Origin: a bacterium
GTDB lineage: Bacteria > Coprothermobacterota > Coprothermobacteria > Coprothermobacterales > JAADFF01
Reading direction: 5' to 3'
Length of the DNA stretch: 10,067 bases
NCBI GenBank assembly: GCA_027063755.1
Contig: JAMORD010000064.1
Span: 1 to 10,067 of the forward strand
The position numbers and the translations under genes are program-made. Below are positions 1-6,030 of the stretch, piece after piece. Position 1 is the first letter of the stretch; every line of letters begins with the position of its first letter. The notes below the pieces were generated by a model that made no database searches, was not told the DNA's origin, and saw nothing but the letters and a program-made list of their open reading frames with translations.

Positions 1-61
1 GAGGGGAAGACTTCCCTCTATCATACCACCGTCGTTTCTCGGTGGCGGTGGCATAAAATAA
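1..61 (+). CDS. ffh: Probable C-terminal end of signal recognition particle protein Ffh (partial)
   Basis: Reading frame 2 is open from the window edge to a TAA at 59-61 and encodes a short tail ending in RGRLPSIIPPSFLGGGGIK. A low-complexity tail rich in Gly, Pro and basic residues is what follows the methionine-rich M domain in many Ffh proteins, and ffh is the usual gene immediately upstream of rpsP. Ffh is the GTPase that, with 4.5S RNA, targets nascent membrane proteins to FtsY and the translocon. Only about 19 residues are visible and none is diagnostic, so the call rests mostly on gene order. The other two forward frames also read through this region but give less plausible tails. The gap to rpsP is 30 nt, which suggests cotranscription. 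Confidence 0.45.
   Translation, partial: RGRLPSIIPPSFLGGGGIK
26..45 (+). other. Small GC-rich hairpin at the end of the upstream gene
   Basis: CCACCG (26-31) can pair with CGGTGG (40-45) around an 8-nt loop, and a second copy of CGGTGG at 46-51 offers an alternative partner. No T-run follows, so it does not look like an intrinsic terminator. It overlaps the last codons of the putative ffh and lies about 30 nt before the rpsP ribosome binding site. It may be only a by-product of Gly codons (GGT/GGC). Confidence 0.3.
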
Positions 62-76
62 CGAGAAAAACTTATT

Positions 77-86
77 GGAGGTGAGG
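77..86 (+). promoter_or_regulatory. Ribosome binding site of rpsP
   Basis: GGAGGTGAGG is a near-perfect anti-Shine-Dalgarno match ending 5 nt before the GTG at 92. It supports that non-ATG start rather than one of the in-frame ATGs further in, which would cut into the conserved S16 N-terminus. Confidence 0.8.
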
Positions 87-91
87 TATAA

Positions 92-373
92 GTGGCAGTT
101 AGAATGAGACTCATGAGAATGGGTGCAAAGAAGAGAGCTTTTTATCGTATTGTTGTTGCAGATGCAAGGGCTCCAAGGGATGGTAAGTTTATTGAGATTA
201 TTGGTACATACGATCCCCACAAAGATGGAGCAGCTGGTGTGACAATTGATAAAGAGAAGGCCCTTAGCTGGCTACAGAAGGGTGTTCAGCCCACAGAGCC
301 TGTTGTGAGAATTCTTAAGTGGACTGGTGTATGGGATGAGTTTCAGACATCCAAGCAGTCTAAAAAGGCATAA
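92..373 (+). CDS. rpsP: 30S ribosomal protein S16
   Basis: This gene encodes a 93-residue protein that binds 16S rRNA in the body of the 30S subunit and is needed for its assembly. The N-terminal half is classic S16: MAVRMRLMRMGAKKRAFYRI, then VVADARAPRDGKFIEIIGTYDP (residues about 21-42), where most bacteria have a very similar VVADsRsPRDGrfIE-IG-YnP. The length is close to the usual 80-100 residues. Translation starts at GTG, set by a strong Shine-Dalgarno just upstream. It is followed 15 nt later by the YlqD-family gene. In many bacteria a small KH-domain RNA-binding gene (khpA/ylqC) comes next, but it is not present here. The identification is secure. Confidence 0.97.
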   Translation: MAVRMRLMRMGAKKRAFYRIVVADARAPRDGKFIEIIGTYDPHKDGAAGVTIDKEKALSWLQKGVQPTEPVVRILKWTGVWDEFQTSKQSKKA

Positions 374-388
374 ATAGGGGGAGAGAGT

Positions 389-793
389 ATGCTTATTAGA
401 AGAAAGATTACTGTTAAAGCTATCATGACTCCCACACTCAGAGCTGAGATGCTTGCCAATGTTGATGCCCTGATAGCTCAGACAAAGAAAGAGGTAGAGC
501 TTATTGATAAAGAACTGAGAAAGATATTGTTTCTTCCAGAATCTCAGCTTGGTGCAGAAGGCCTTCGCCTTAAGGCATTAATGGAGGCCGAGAAGAGGGA
601 GAAGGAGAAGGTTCTTAGAGAGCTTGAAAAGCAGAGAAAAGATATTGAAGAAAAGGCAGATGGTGAAGAGGTCATTTACTCTATTATTGAAGGTTTTGCC
701 GATGTGAAAATTGGCGACGATCTCTTTAAGAAAGTTGAAGGTGGGGAGATTGTTATCAAAGACGGAGAGGTGATAGAGATTCGCAATGAGTGA
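389..793 (+). CDS. ylqD: YlqD-family coiled-coil protein
   Basis: This 134-residue protein has no known biochemical role. It has a short beta-like N-terminus (MLIRRKITVKAIMTPTLR), a long, highly charged and probably coiled-coil middle section (about residues 28-95, rich in Glu/Lys/Arg/Leu), and a small C-terminal domain ending in VIKDGEVIEIRNE. The layout and the closing IVKDG.I.EIR-like motif match Bacillus subtilis YlqD (DUF2869), which sits in the same place between rpsP/ylqC and rimM. The start ATG has AGGGGGAG at 376-383. Its last 8 nt overlap rimM, suggesting coupled translation with a ribosome-maturation factor. No signal peptide or membrane segment is visible, so it is probably cytoplasmic. 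A link to 30S assembly or the neighbouring RNA enzymes is inferred from location only. Confidence 0.8.
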   Translation: MLIRRKITVKAIMTPTLRAEMLANVDALIAQTKKEVELIDKELRKILFLPESQLGAEGLRLKALMEAEKREKEKVLRELEKQRKDIEEKADGEEVIYSIIEGFADVKIGDDLFKKVEGGEIVIKDGEVIEIRNE

Positions 794-1316
794 GAATAAA
801 GGTCTTGACGGACGTGTGCTTGTGGGTAAAATTGTCCGTGCACACGGTATAAAAGGTGATGTTTATATTCATCCTTTTAGCGATAATCCCGATAGATTTT
901 CTGCGGGGGGGGCTCTTGAACTGGCCGATGGCTCTCGTGTTGAGATTACCCGCTCTTCTAAACATGCTACAAAGAATCTGTATAGGGTTCATCTCAAGGA
1001 TGTAGACACAAGAAACGATGCCGAAGCACTGGTGGGCCAGAATGTGTATGTCCGTGAGAGTGAGCTTCCTGAGCTTGAGGAGAATGAGTTTTATATTTTC
1101 CAGCTTGTTGGTATGGCCGTTTATGATCTATCGGGTAATCTGCTGGGAACCGTCAAAGACCTTTTGCAAACAGGTGGTATTGATGTATTGCGGATTTCGC
1201 GGGTAGGAGAGAAAAAAGAACTATTGGTACCATTTGCCAAAGAGTTTGTCAAGGATATTAGTGTGGAGGATAAAAAAATTCTTATAGACACATCACAACT
1301 GGAGGACTTGTTATGA
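786..1316 (+). CDS. rimM: Ribosome maturation factor RimM
   Basis: RimM binds the 30S head and ribosomal protein S19 and helps late maturation of the 3' domain of 16S rRNA. The 176-residue product shows both family domains. The N-terminal RimM domain (about 10-92) contains VGKIVRAHGIKGDVYIHPFS and ends with VGQNVYVRESELPEL. The C-terminal PRC-barrel (about 100-176) contains EFYIFQLVGM, GTVKDLLQTGGIDVLRI and ELLVPFAKEFVKDI. The length is normal. The ATG at 786 overlaps the end of ylqD by 8 nt; a GGAGAGGTGA at 764-773 is 12 nt upstream, slightly far, so translational coupling probably contributes. The gene overlaps trmD by 4 nt (ATGA). A run of eight G at 905-912 lies in the N-terminal domain; the frame is intact through it. 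Confidence 0.96.
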   Translation: MSENKGLDGRVLVGKIVRAHGIKGDVYIHPFSDNPDRFSAGGALELADGSRVEITRSSKHATKNLYRVHLKDVDTRNDAEALVGQNVYVRESELPELEENEFYIFQLVGMAVYDLSGNLLGTVKDLLQTGGIDVLRISRVGEKKELLVPFAKEFVKDISVEDKKILIDTSQLEDLL

Positions 1317-2065
1317 ATGTAGGTATCATAACAATATTTCCAGAGTACTTTGAAGGTGTAGTAAAAACAGGCATGATAAGAAAGGCCATAGAAAACAATC
1401 TTCTTGATGTTATATTTGAAAATCCCAGAGATTATGCAACTGATAGGTATAAGTCTGTTGACGATTACCCTTACGGTGGTGGCAGTGGTATGGTTATGAA
1501 ATACGATACACTTAAGCAGGCTATAGAAAATGCCAGGACAAGGATATCGGGTCCTGTTATATACATGTCTCCACAGGGAACACCTTTCCATCAGGCATAT
1601 GCCAAAGATTTGGCCAGAGAAGAAGGTTTTATCCTCGTGTGTGGCAGATATGAGGGTATAGATGAAAGGTTGATGTCTATCGTTGATGAAGAGATATCAA
1701 TAGGAGATTTTGTTCTATCGGGAGGAGAGCCAGCAGCAGCAGTTGTTCTTGATGCTGTTGTTAGGCTTGTTCCCGGAGTATTGGGTGATGAAAACTCTCT
1801 TAGCGAGGAGTCCTTTGAACACAATTTACTTGAATATCCTCAATATACCCGACCATCACATATTGATGGTATGGATGTGCCAGATGTGCTTCTTAGCGGG
1901 CATCATGGCAATATCGCCAGATGGAGACTAAAAGAGCGATTGAAAAGAACACTTGTCAAAAGACCTGATATGCTAAAGGATGTATATCTCTCAGAGGAAG
2001 AGAAAAACTTACTTGAGGAAGTTAAGAAGGAGATTTTAGAGACATTGAGCATGCTGGGGGTGTAG
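1313..2065 (+). CDS. trmD: tRNA (guanine-N1-)-methyltransferase (m1G37)
   Basis: TrmD is a dimeric SPOUT (trefoil-knot) methyltransferase that uses SAM to form m1G37 next to the anticodon, preventing +1 frameshifting. The 250-residue product has the family signatures: YGGGSGM (54-60), YMSPQGTPF (84-92), CGRYEGIDER (110-119), the SAM-loop region SIGDFVLSGGEPA (129-141), R151 and LLEYPQYTRP (172-181). The C-terminal domain has LLSGHHGNIARWR (193-205), as in bacterial TrmD. One deviation: the motif after VPGVLG reads SEESF, so residue 166 is Glu where the E. coli and Haemophilus enzymes have the proposed general base Asp169 (EDSF). The start is the ATG of an ATGA overlap with rimM. Despite this substitution the rest is so canonical that an active TrmD is likely. 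Confidence 0.97.
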   Translation: MNVGIITIFPEYFEGVVKTGMIRKAIENNLLDVIFENPRDYATDRYKSVDDYPYGGGSGMVMKYDTLKQAIENARTRISGPVIYMSPQGTPFHQAYAKDLAREEGFILVCGRYEGIDERLMSIVDEEISIGDFVLSGGEPAAAVVLDAVVRLVPGVLGDENSLSEESFEHNLLEYPQYTRPSHIDGMDVPDVLLSGHHGNIARWRLKERLKRTLVKRPDMLKDVYLSEEEKNLLEEVKKEILETLSMLGV

Positions 2066-2068
2066 ATA

Positions 2069-2644
2069 GTGGAAAAGTTAAGATTGCATATAGCACTGCT
2101 TCATTATCCGATGTATGGAAAAAACTATCAGACTATAGCCACATCGGTAACTAACCTTGATATACATGATATAGCACGTCTTGCTCGTACTTACAATTTG
2201 GCATCGTATTGGGTTATTACACCTATAGAACCCCAGCGTGCTATGGTTCAGCGTGTTGTTGATTATTGGGTAAAAGGACCGGGAGGACAGTACAATCCTC
2301 ATCGTAAAGAGGCGCTTTCTCTTGTAAGAATTGGGGCCAATGTTGAGGAGATGGTAAAAGGTATAGAAGAGGAGTTTGGTGGTCCTGTTAAACTCTTTGC
2401 AACCGATGCCCGTCCGTATCCCAATATGATAGATTACGAGGAGGCAAGAAGGCTCCTTCGTGAAGATGATGCTCAATATGTACTTGTGCTTGGCACAGGT
2501 CATGGTATTGTCTATGATGAGATAAGAAAGATGGATTATTTCCTAAAGCCTATTAGACCAGATACTTCATTTAATCATTTGTCTGTTCGTTCTGCAGCAT
2601 CTATTTTGGTGGATAGGCTTGTAGGAGAAGAGTGGTCGTATTAA
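2069..2644 (+). CDS. Uncharacterised SPOUT-superfamily RNA methyltransferase (COG4752, TM1570-like)
   Basis: This 191-residue protein belongs to the family represented by Thermotoga maritima TM1570, annotated as an RNA methyltransferase or TrmD C-terminal-like domain. No substrate is known to me. The N-terminal half contains LHIALLHYPMYGKNYQTIAT and TSVTNLDIHDIARLARTY (about 5-43), followed by HRKEALSLVRI (78-88). The C-terminal part has LVLGTGHGI (139-147), a Gly-rich SAM-loop like motif, and FNHLSVRSAASILVDRLVG (168-186), typical of the second half of a SPOUT knot. The GTG start lies 3 nt after the trmD stop, with GGGGGTG at 2056-2062 acting as ribosome binding site inside trmD. Placement between trmD and rplS matches the Thermotoga order. 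A tRNA or rRNA target is an inference from fold and neighbours. Confidence 0.88.
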   Translation: MEKLRLHIALLHYPMYGKNYQTIATSVTNLDIHDIARLARTYNLASYWVITPIEPQRAMVQRVVDYWVKGPGGQYNPHRKEALSLVRIGANVEEMVKGIEEEFGGPVKLFATDARPYPNMIDYEEARRLLREDDAQYVLVLGTGHGIVYDEIRKMDYFLKPIRPDTSFNHLSVRSAASILVDRLVGEEWSY

Positions 2645-2660
2645 GATATAGAAGGAAAAA

Positions 2661-2666
2661 GGAGGG
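2661..2666 (+). promoter_or_regulatory. Ribosome binding site of rplS
   Basis: GGAGGG, within AAAAAGGAGGG, sits 7 nt before the ATG at 2674 in one of only two sizeable gaps (29 nt). It selects this ATG over the out-of-frame ATG at 2667 and over the in-frame ATG at 2680. Confidence 0.7.
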
Positions 2667-2673
2667 ATGATAA

Positions 2674-3042
2674 ATGAGCATGGACATAATTAGAAGAATT
2701 GAAGAGCAGCAGATGAGAGATGATCTGCCTGAGTTTCGTCCTGGTGATACTATTCGTGTTTACTGGAAGGTTGTAGATGGTAGAAAAGAGAAAATCCAGA
2801 GATTTGAGGGTATTCTGCTTGCAGACAAGGGTTCTGGTGTTCGTAGAACCATTACTGTAAGAAAGATTTCTCACGGTGTTGGTGTTGAGAGAATTTTCCC
2901 CGTTCACAGTCCCAAGCTTGTTAAGATTGAGGTTGTTCAAAGGGGTAAGGTCAGACACGCAAAACTCTACTATCTGCGTGATAAGAGAAAACTTGAGGTT
3001 AAGAAGAGAGATAAGTTTGGTGTGTCTCGCAAGAAGAAATAA
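2674..3042 (+). CDS. rplS: 50S ribosomal protein L19
   Basis: L19 lies at the 30S-50S interface, where it contributes to intersubunit bridges. The 122-residue product follows the family from end to end: an N-terminal helix ([21 protein letters not shown] in two parts, 5-25), then the SH3-like barrel with [13 protein letters not shown] (43-55), [20 protein letters not shown] (61-80) and [14 protein letters not shown] (91-104). The Lys/Arg-rich tail (105-122) is expected for an rRNA-binding protein and makes it slightly longer than the 115-residue E. coli protein. It is preceded by a 29-nt gap and overlaps rnhB by 1 nt (TAATG). No ylqF GTPase gene lies between rplS and rnhB, unlike in Bacillus. 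Confidence 0.97.
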   Translation: MSMDIIRRIEEQQMRDDLPEFRPGDTIRVYWKVVDGRKEKIQRFEGILLADKGSGVRRTITVRKISHGVGVERIFPVHSPKLVKIEVVQRGKVRHAKLYYLRDKRKLEVKKRDKFGVSRKKK

Positions 3043-3674
3043 TGGATTTTTCCATTGAGAAGCGATACCTTGACAAGGGGTTTCGTCTTGTTGGTGGGGT
3101 TGATGAGGTAGGGAGGGGGGCCGTTGCAGGCCCCCTCTTTGTTGGTTTAGCTATTTTTACAGATCCCGATACCGCAGGTGATATTTTTTGGACAGATTCT
3201 AAGCAATTTTCTTCTGAGAAAAAGAGACGACAGGTATTCATGAAGCTTATAGAGCTTCCCGGATTTTTGTGGTCTGTAGGTTGGGTGGATGCGTGGGAGA
3301 TAGACAATAATGGCATTATGTGGGCCCTTGGTGAGGCCCTTAATCGTGCTATTGATAAATTAAAAGAGTGCTGTCGGCCCACGCTTCTACTAACCGATGG
3401 AAAAATACCGTTTCCTGGGGTTTCTATACCTCAAAGAACACTTGTCAAGGGTGATAGCAAATCTCCTTCTATTGCCGCTGCATCTATTGTAGCTAAGGTT
3501 GTTAGAGATATTTATGTTGCATCTATTGATGAGTTGACTCAGTATGGGGTGGTTTCTAACAAAGGTTATGGAACTAAAGTTCATATGGGTAAAATAAAAG
3601 AGATTGGTTTATCGCCTTGGCATAGAAAAAGTTTTTTAAAGAAACTTGAGGAAGAAGGTGGAAGACATGGTTAG
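3042..3674 (+). CDS. rnhB: Ribonuclease HII
   Basis: RNase HII cuts the RNA strand of RNA-DNA hybrids and nicks at single ribonucleotides in DNA, starting ribonucleotide excision repair. The 210-residue protein has the expected metal-binding acidic residues: D21-E22 in GVDEVGRGAVAGPL, D119 in LLLTDGKIPFPG, and D138 in LVKGDSKSPSIAAASIVAKV. The TDSKQFS motif (51-57) is a variant of the usual DSKkLs substrate-contact motif, and KGYGTKVH plus SPWHRKSF complete the C-terminal part. The ATG uses the last A of the rplS stop codon, so translation is probably coupled. The end overlaps lepB by 8 nt. Type 1 RNase H is normally distinguished by other motifs, so HII is secure. A strong GC hairpin falls over codons 24-32. 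Confidence 0.96.
   Translation: MDFSIEKRYLDKGFRLVGGVDEVGRGAVAGPLFVGLAIFTDPDTAGDIFWTDSKQFSSEKKRRQVFMKLIELPGFLWSVGWVDAWEIDNNGIMWALGEALNRAIDKLKECCRPTLLLTDGKIPFPGVSIPQRTLVKGDSKSPSIAAASIVAKVVRDIYVASIDELTQYGVVSNKGYGTKVHMGKIKEIGLSPWHRKSFLKKLEEEGGRHG
3113..3137 (+). other. GC-rich hairpin inside the 5' part of rnhB
   Basis: GGGGGCC (3116-3122) pairs perfectly with GGCCCCC (3129-3135) around the 6-nt loop GTTGCA, and an adjacent GAG/CTC could extend the stem past one bulged G. It falls on codons for the conserved GRGAVAGPL motif. It is unusually stable for an AT-rich context, but the protein motif constrains the bases and no T-run follows, so I do not call it a terminator. Confidence 0.4.
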
Positions 3675-4212
3675 TTTTTGGAAAAAGTGGTGGGATGTTA
3701 TACTGCTGGCGCTTTTCTTAATTGTTTTTTTAGTGCTTAGGTTTTATCTTTATCCATGGTTTACAGTAAGACAGACATCTATGCTTGAAACACTTCATAG
3801 TGGTGATGTTGTTGTAGTGTCTCGTATGTACACCCTTCATAAAGATTTTCAAAGAGGAGATATTATCGTTTTCTATTTAGGTGATAAAAAGGAGCATGAG
3901 GGAGAGTATCTTGTTAAGCGTGTTATTGGACTACCAGGGGAAACCATTGAGATTCATGATGGAGTTGTGTATATTAATGGACATGCCTTAAAGGAGCCAT
4001 ATATTGTTCATAAAGACAATTCCAGCTTCGGGCCTTATACTGTGCCTAAAGGTAAACTCTTTGTTCTTGGTGATAACCGTCCGGCCAGTAGGGATTCACG
4101 GTTCTTTGGTGCGATAGATGAGAACACCGTTGTTGGGCGAGTTGTTATGAGAATATATCCATTTTCACAATTTACCGTTTTTCACCGTATTTCTTACGAT
4201 GCCTCTTCATAA
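3667..4212 (+). CDS. lepB: Signal peptidase I
   Basis: This is the membrane serine protease that removes signal peptides from exported proteins. Counting from the ATG at 3667 gives 181 residues: a charged N-terminus, one membrane segment (about 11-29, VILLALFLIVFLVLRFYLY), and an outer catalytic domain. The nucleophile is Ser38 in RQTSMLETL and the general base is Lys84 in YLVKRVIGLPGE. The family boxes RGDIIVF (63-69) and GDNRPASRDSRFFG (135-148) are intact. The usual SMxPT motif here reads SMLET, without the Pro. I prefer the ATG, with AAGGTGGA at 3655-3662, over an in-frame TTG at 3646. It overlaps rnhB by 8 nt and yraN by 14 nt. It is a Gram-positive-like short form with one anchor. Confidence 0.95.
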   Translation: MVSFWKKWWDVILLALFLIVFLVLRFYLYPWFTVRQTSMLETLHSGDVVVVSRMYTLHKDFQRGDIIVFYLGDKKEHEGEYLVKRVIGLPGETIEIHDGVVYINGHALKEPYIVHKDNSSFGPYTVPKGKLFVLGDNRPASRDSRFFGAIDENTVVGRVVMRIYPFSQFTVFHRISYDASS

Positions 4213-4537
4213 GGGTAAATGGGCCGAAGATGCGGCCCTTTATTTTTATAAAACTCGTGGATATCGTCTTATAGGCCGCAATATAAGGGCTTTTGGAGGA
4301 GAAATAGATTTGGCATTTGTAAAGGATAAAAAGGTAGTCCTTGTGGAGGTAAAACAAAGAATGTATTCCCTTGAAGATGCCCTGCTTGCTGTTTCTCCTC
4401 GCAAGAAGGAACGTATTCTACGCACATGGTATCAAAAAGCTGGAAAGTATCATCGCTTTCCTGTTGAATTTCATGTATGTGCAGTTATCGGGAATAAAGA
4501 GAATTTTTCTATATCAGTTTTTAAGGAGGAATTGTAA
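4199..4537 (+). CDS. yraN: UPF0102 (YraN) family protein, nuclease-like fold
   Basis: This 112-residue protein belongs to the YraN/UPF0102 family, which has a restriction-endonuclease-like fold and an unsettled cellular role; its neighbourhood with rnhB, comM and dprA has long suggested DNA or RNA metabolism. The family core is present: GKWAEDAALYFYKTRGYRLI (6-25), RNIRAFGGEIDLAFV (27-41) and VVLVEVKQR (46-54). E35, D37, E50 and K52 form a PD-(D/E)xK-like acidic/lysine arrangement. The ATG at 4199 lies 14 nt before the lepB stop and has no recognisable Shine-Dalgarno (preceding bases CACCGTATTTCTTACG), so translation likely depends on ribosomes leaving lepB. It overlaps comM by 1 nt. Family assignment is firm; activity is unproven. 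Confidence 0.92.
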   Translation: MPLHKGKWAEDAALYFYKTRGYRLIGRNIRAFGGEIDLAFVKDKKVVLVEVKQRMYSLEDALLAVSPRKKERILRTWYQKAGKYHRFPVEFHVCAVIGNKENFSISVFKEEL

Positions 4538-6030
4538 TGGGGGTTGCATTCGTCAATACTGTTTTTCTTCTTGGTCTTGAAGGGATTAAAACAGTAGTTG
4601 AGGCCGATGTTAGAAGGGGTATGCCTTCCTTTAAGGTTGTGGGATTACCTTCAAGTGTTGTAGAGGAAGCCCGTGAAAGGGTCCTGTCTGCAATCAAAAA
4701 TATCGGTGTTGAAATCGGGGCTCGTAAAGTTGTTATCAACTTATCACCTGCTGAAGTCCCCAAGAAGGGAGCCCACGCCGATTTGCCTATTGCTATTGCT
4801 CTATTAAAGGCTATGAATGTAATTGATATGGATTTTTCTGATGTTATCGTGCTGGGAGAATTGTCACTTGATGGTAGGGTTAGAATGTCATCATCCTTAT
4901 TCGCATTGATTGCTCAAGGTATTGCTTTAGGTTATAAAAAGTTTGTTTTGCCCCATGAGGCATATTCTCTTATTGAAGTGTTTAGTGATGTAGAGTTTAT
5001 ACCTCTTGATAGTCTTGCGGAGTTGATAAGTGGAGATTTTCAATGGCATAAGTCCCACGGCCATATTAGATCTCACAGGAGATCTGTGGTAAAAGATTTT
5101 TCTGATGTAAAAGGGCAGTATATAGCCAAATATGGGGCTATGATTGCAGCTGCGGGTATGCATAATATGGTAATGGTTGGTTCTCCTGGTGTGGGCAAGA
5201 CAATGATTGCTGAGAGGATAAAGGATATTTTGCCTCCCATGAGCGAACAAGAAATTATAGAGGTTAGCAAGATTTACAGTGCTACTTTAGGTAAAGAGGA
5301 ACTAATAACAGATAGACCATTTCGCTCACCCCATAGTAATACATCTGTTTCAGCCATGTTTGGTGGCGGTAGATATGCACAACCTGGTGAGGTAACTTTG
5401 GCCCATAAGGGCGTATTGTTTATAGACGAGTTTCCTGAGTTTCGTCGTGATGTGCTTGAAGGTTTGCGAACTGTTGTTGAGAATCGGCAGGTGTTTTTGT
5501 CAAAGGCTGATATAAAGCTGCATTTTCCAGCAGACTTTCTCCTCGTTATGGCATCTAATCCATGTCCTTGCGGTTATCTTGGTCATCCGCATAAGCAGTG
5601 TCGGTGTGGTGTATCGGATATTAAGCGTTATCAAAGGAAGTTCTCGGGTCCTCTTATGCAGAGAATGGATATTCAGCTGTGGATGGCTCCCCCAGAGAGT
5701 ATGGAACCTGATGACTTAACAACAGATGTTATGAAAGAAAAGGTTCTTGTGGCATGGAATATCCAGGCTCGCAGATATGAGGGAGAATATTTTAATGGAA
5801 CTGCTCCCGACGATATGTTTTTAAAACACGCATATCTGTCTCATGAAGCCCGTAGTGCTTTGGAGGATATTAGGCACATGGGAAAGGATAGTGGAAGAGA
5901 ATTGTCTAAAATTACGAGGCTTGCACGCACTTTAGCAGATGTTGATGAGAAAGATCAGGTTAGCGATGAACATATTTGGATGGCCCTTAGTTTTAGAAAG
6001 GCTATGGATGTGCTGGTGAGGTTCTGGTGA
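4537..6030 (+). CDS. comM: ComM/YifB family AAA+ Mg-chelatase-like ATPase
   Basis: ComM is a hexameric AAA+ helicase that, in naturally competent bacteria, promotes branch migration during integration of incoming DNA; in non-competent species the role is less clear. The 497-residue product has all three regions. The N-terminal ChlI/Lon-like domain (about 1-165) contains KVVGLPSSVVEEARERVLSA and SPAEVPKKGAHADLPIAIAL in succession. The Mg-chelatase AAA+ core has Walker A GSPGVGKT (215-222) and Walker B VLFIDEF (293-299). A Cys cluster follows the core, C343, C345, C355 and C357 in NPCPCGYLG and QCRCG, likely binding zinc. The C-terminal domain (about 400-497) contains GRELSKITRLARTLADVD. The ATG shares one base with the yraN stop and has AAGGAGGA at 4523-4530. 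dprA follows with a 4-nt overlap. Confidence 0.95.
   Translation: MGVAFVNTVFLLGLEGIKTVVEADVRRGMPSFKVVGLPSSVVEEARERVLSAIKNIGVEIGARKVVINLSPAEVPKKGAHADLPIAIALLKAMNVIDMDFSDVIVLGELSLDGRVRMSSSLFALIAQGIALGYKKFVLPHEAYSLIEVFSDVEFIPLDSLAELISGDFQWHKSHGHIRSHRRSVVKDFSDVKGQYIAKYGAMIAAAGMHNMVMVGSPGVGKTMIAERIKDILPPMSEQEIIEVSKIYSATLGKEELITDRPFRSPHSNTSVSAMFGGGRYAQPGEVTLAHKGVLFIDEFPEFRRDVLEGLRTVVENRQVFLSKADIKLHFPADFLLVMASNPCPCGYLGHPHKQCRCGVSDIKRYQRKFSGPLMQRMDIQLWMAPPESMEPDDLTTDVMKEKVLVAWNIQARRYEGEYFNGTAPDDMFLKHAYLSHEARSALEDIRHMGKDSGRELSKITRLARTLADVDEKDQVSDEHIWMALSFRKAMDVLVRFW

Noticed and set aside
26-61. Intrinsic terminator between ffh and rpsP
   Set aside because: A hairpin can form but no T-run follows and the rpsP ribosome binding site comes within 30 nt.
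1121-1591. 156-codon open frame on the minus strand across the rimM-trmD junction
   Set aside because: It lies fully opposite two well-identified genes, has no recognisable domain and a Cys/Tyr/His-rich composition typical of antisense reading.
2078-2503. 141-codon open frame on the minus strand opposite the SPOUT gene
   Set aside because: Fully antisense to a gene with clear family motifs; no ribosome binding site or domain supports it.
2619-2647. Possible promoter before rplS: TTGTAG, 17 nt, TAAGAT
   Set aside because: Only a partial match to both boxes (about 3/6 and 4/6) and inside coding sequence in an AT-rich region; such matches are expected by chance.
3646-3666. Upstream in-frame TTG start for lepB
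   Set aside because: It would add seven residues and lengthen the rnhB overlap, and the upstream context is only a weak AAAGAAA, whereas the ATG at 3667 has AAGGTGGA at good spacing.
5069-5090. Short inverted and direct repeats (AGATCT twice, CACAG/CTGTG) in comM
   Set aside because: Small, imperfect and inside the linker between the two comM domains; no mobile-element or regulatory context.
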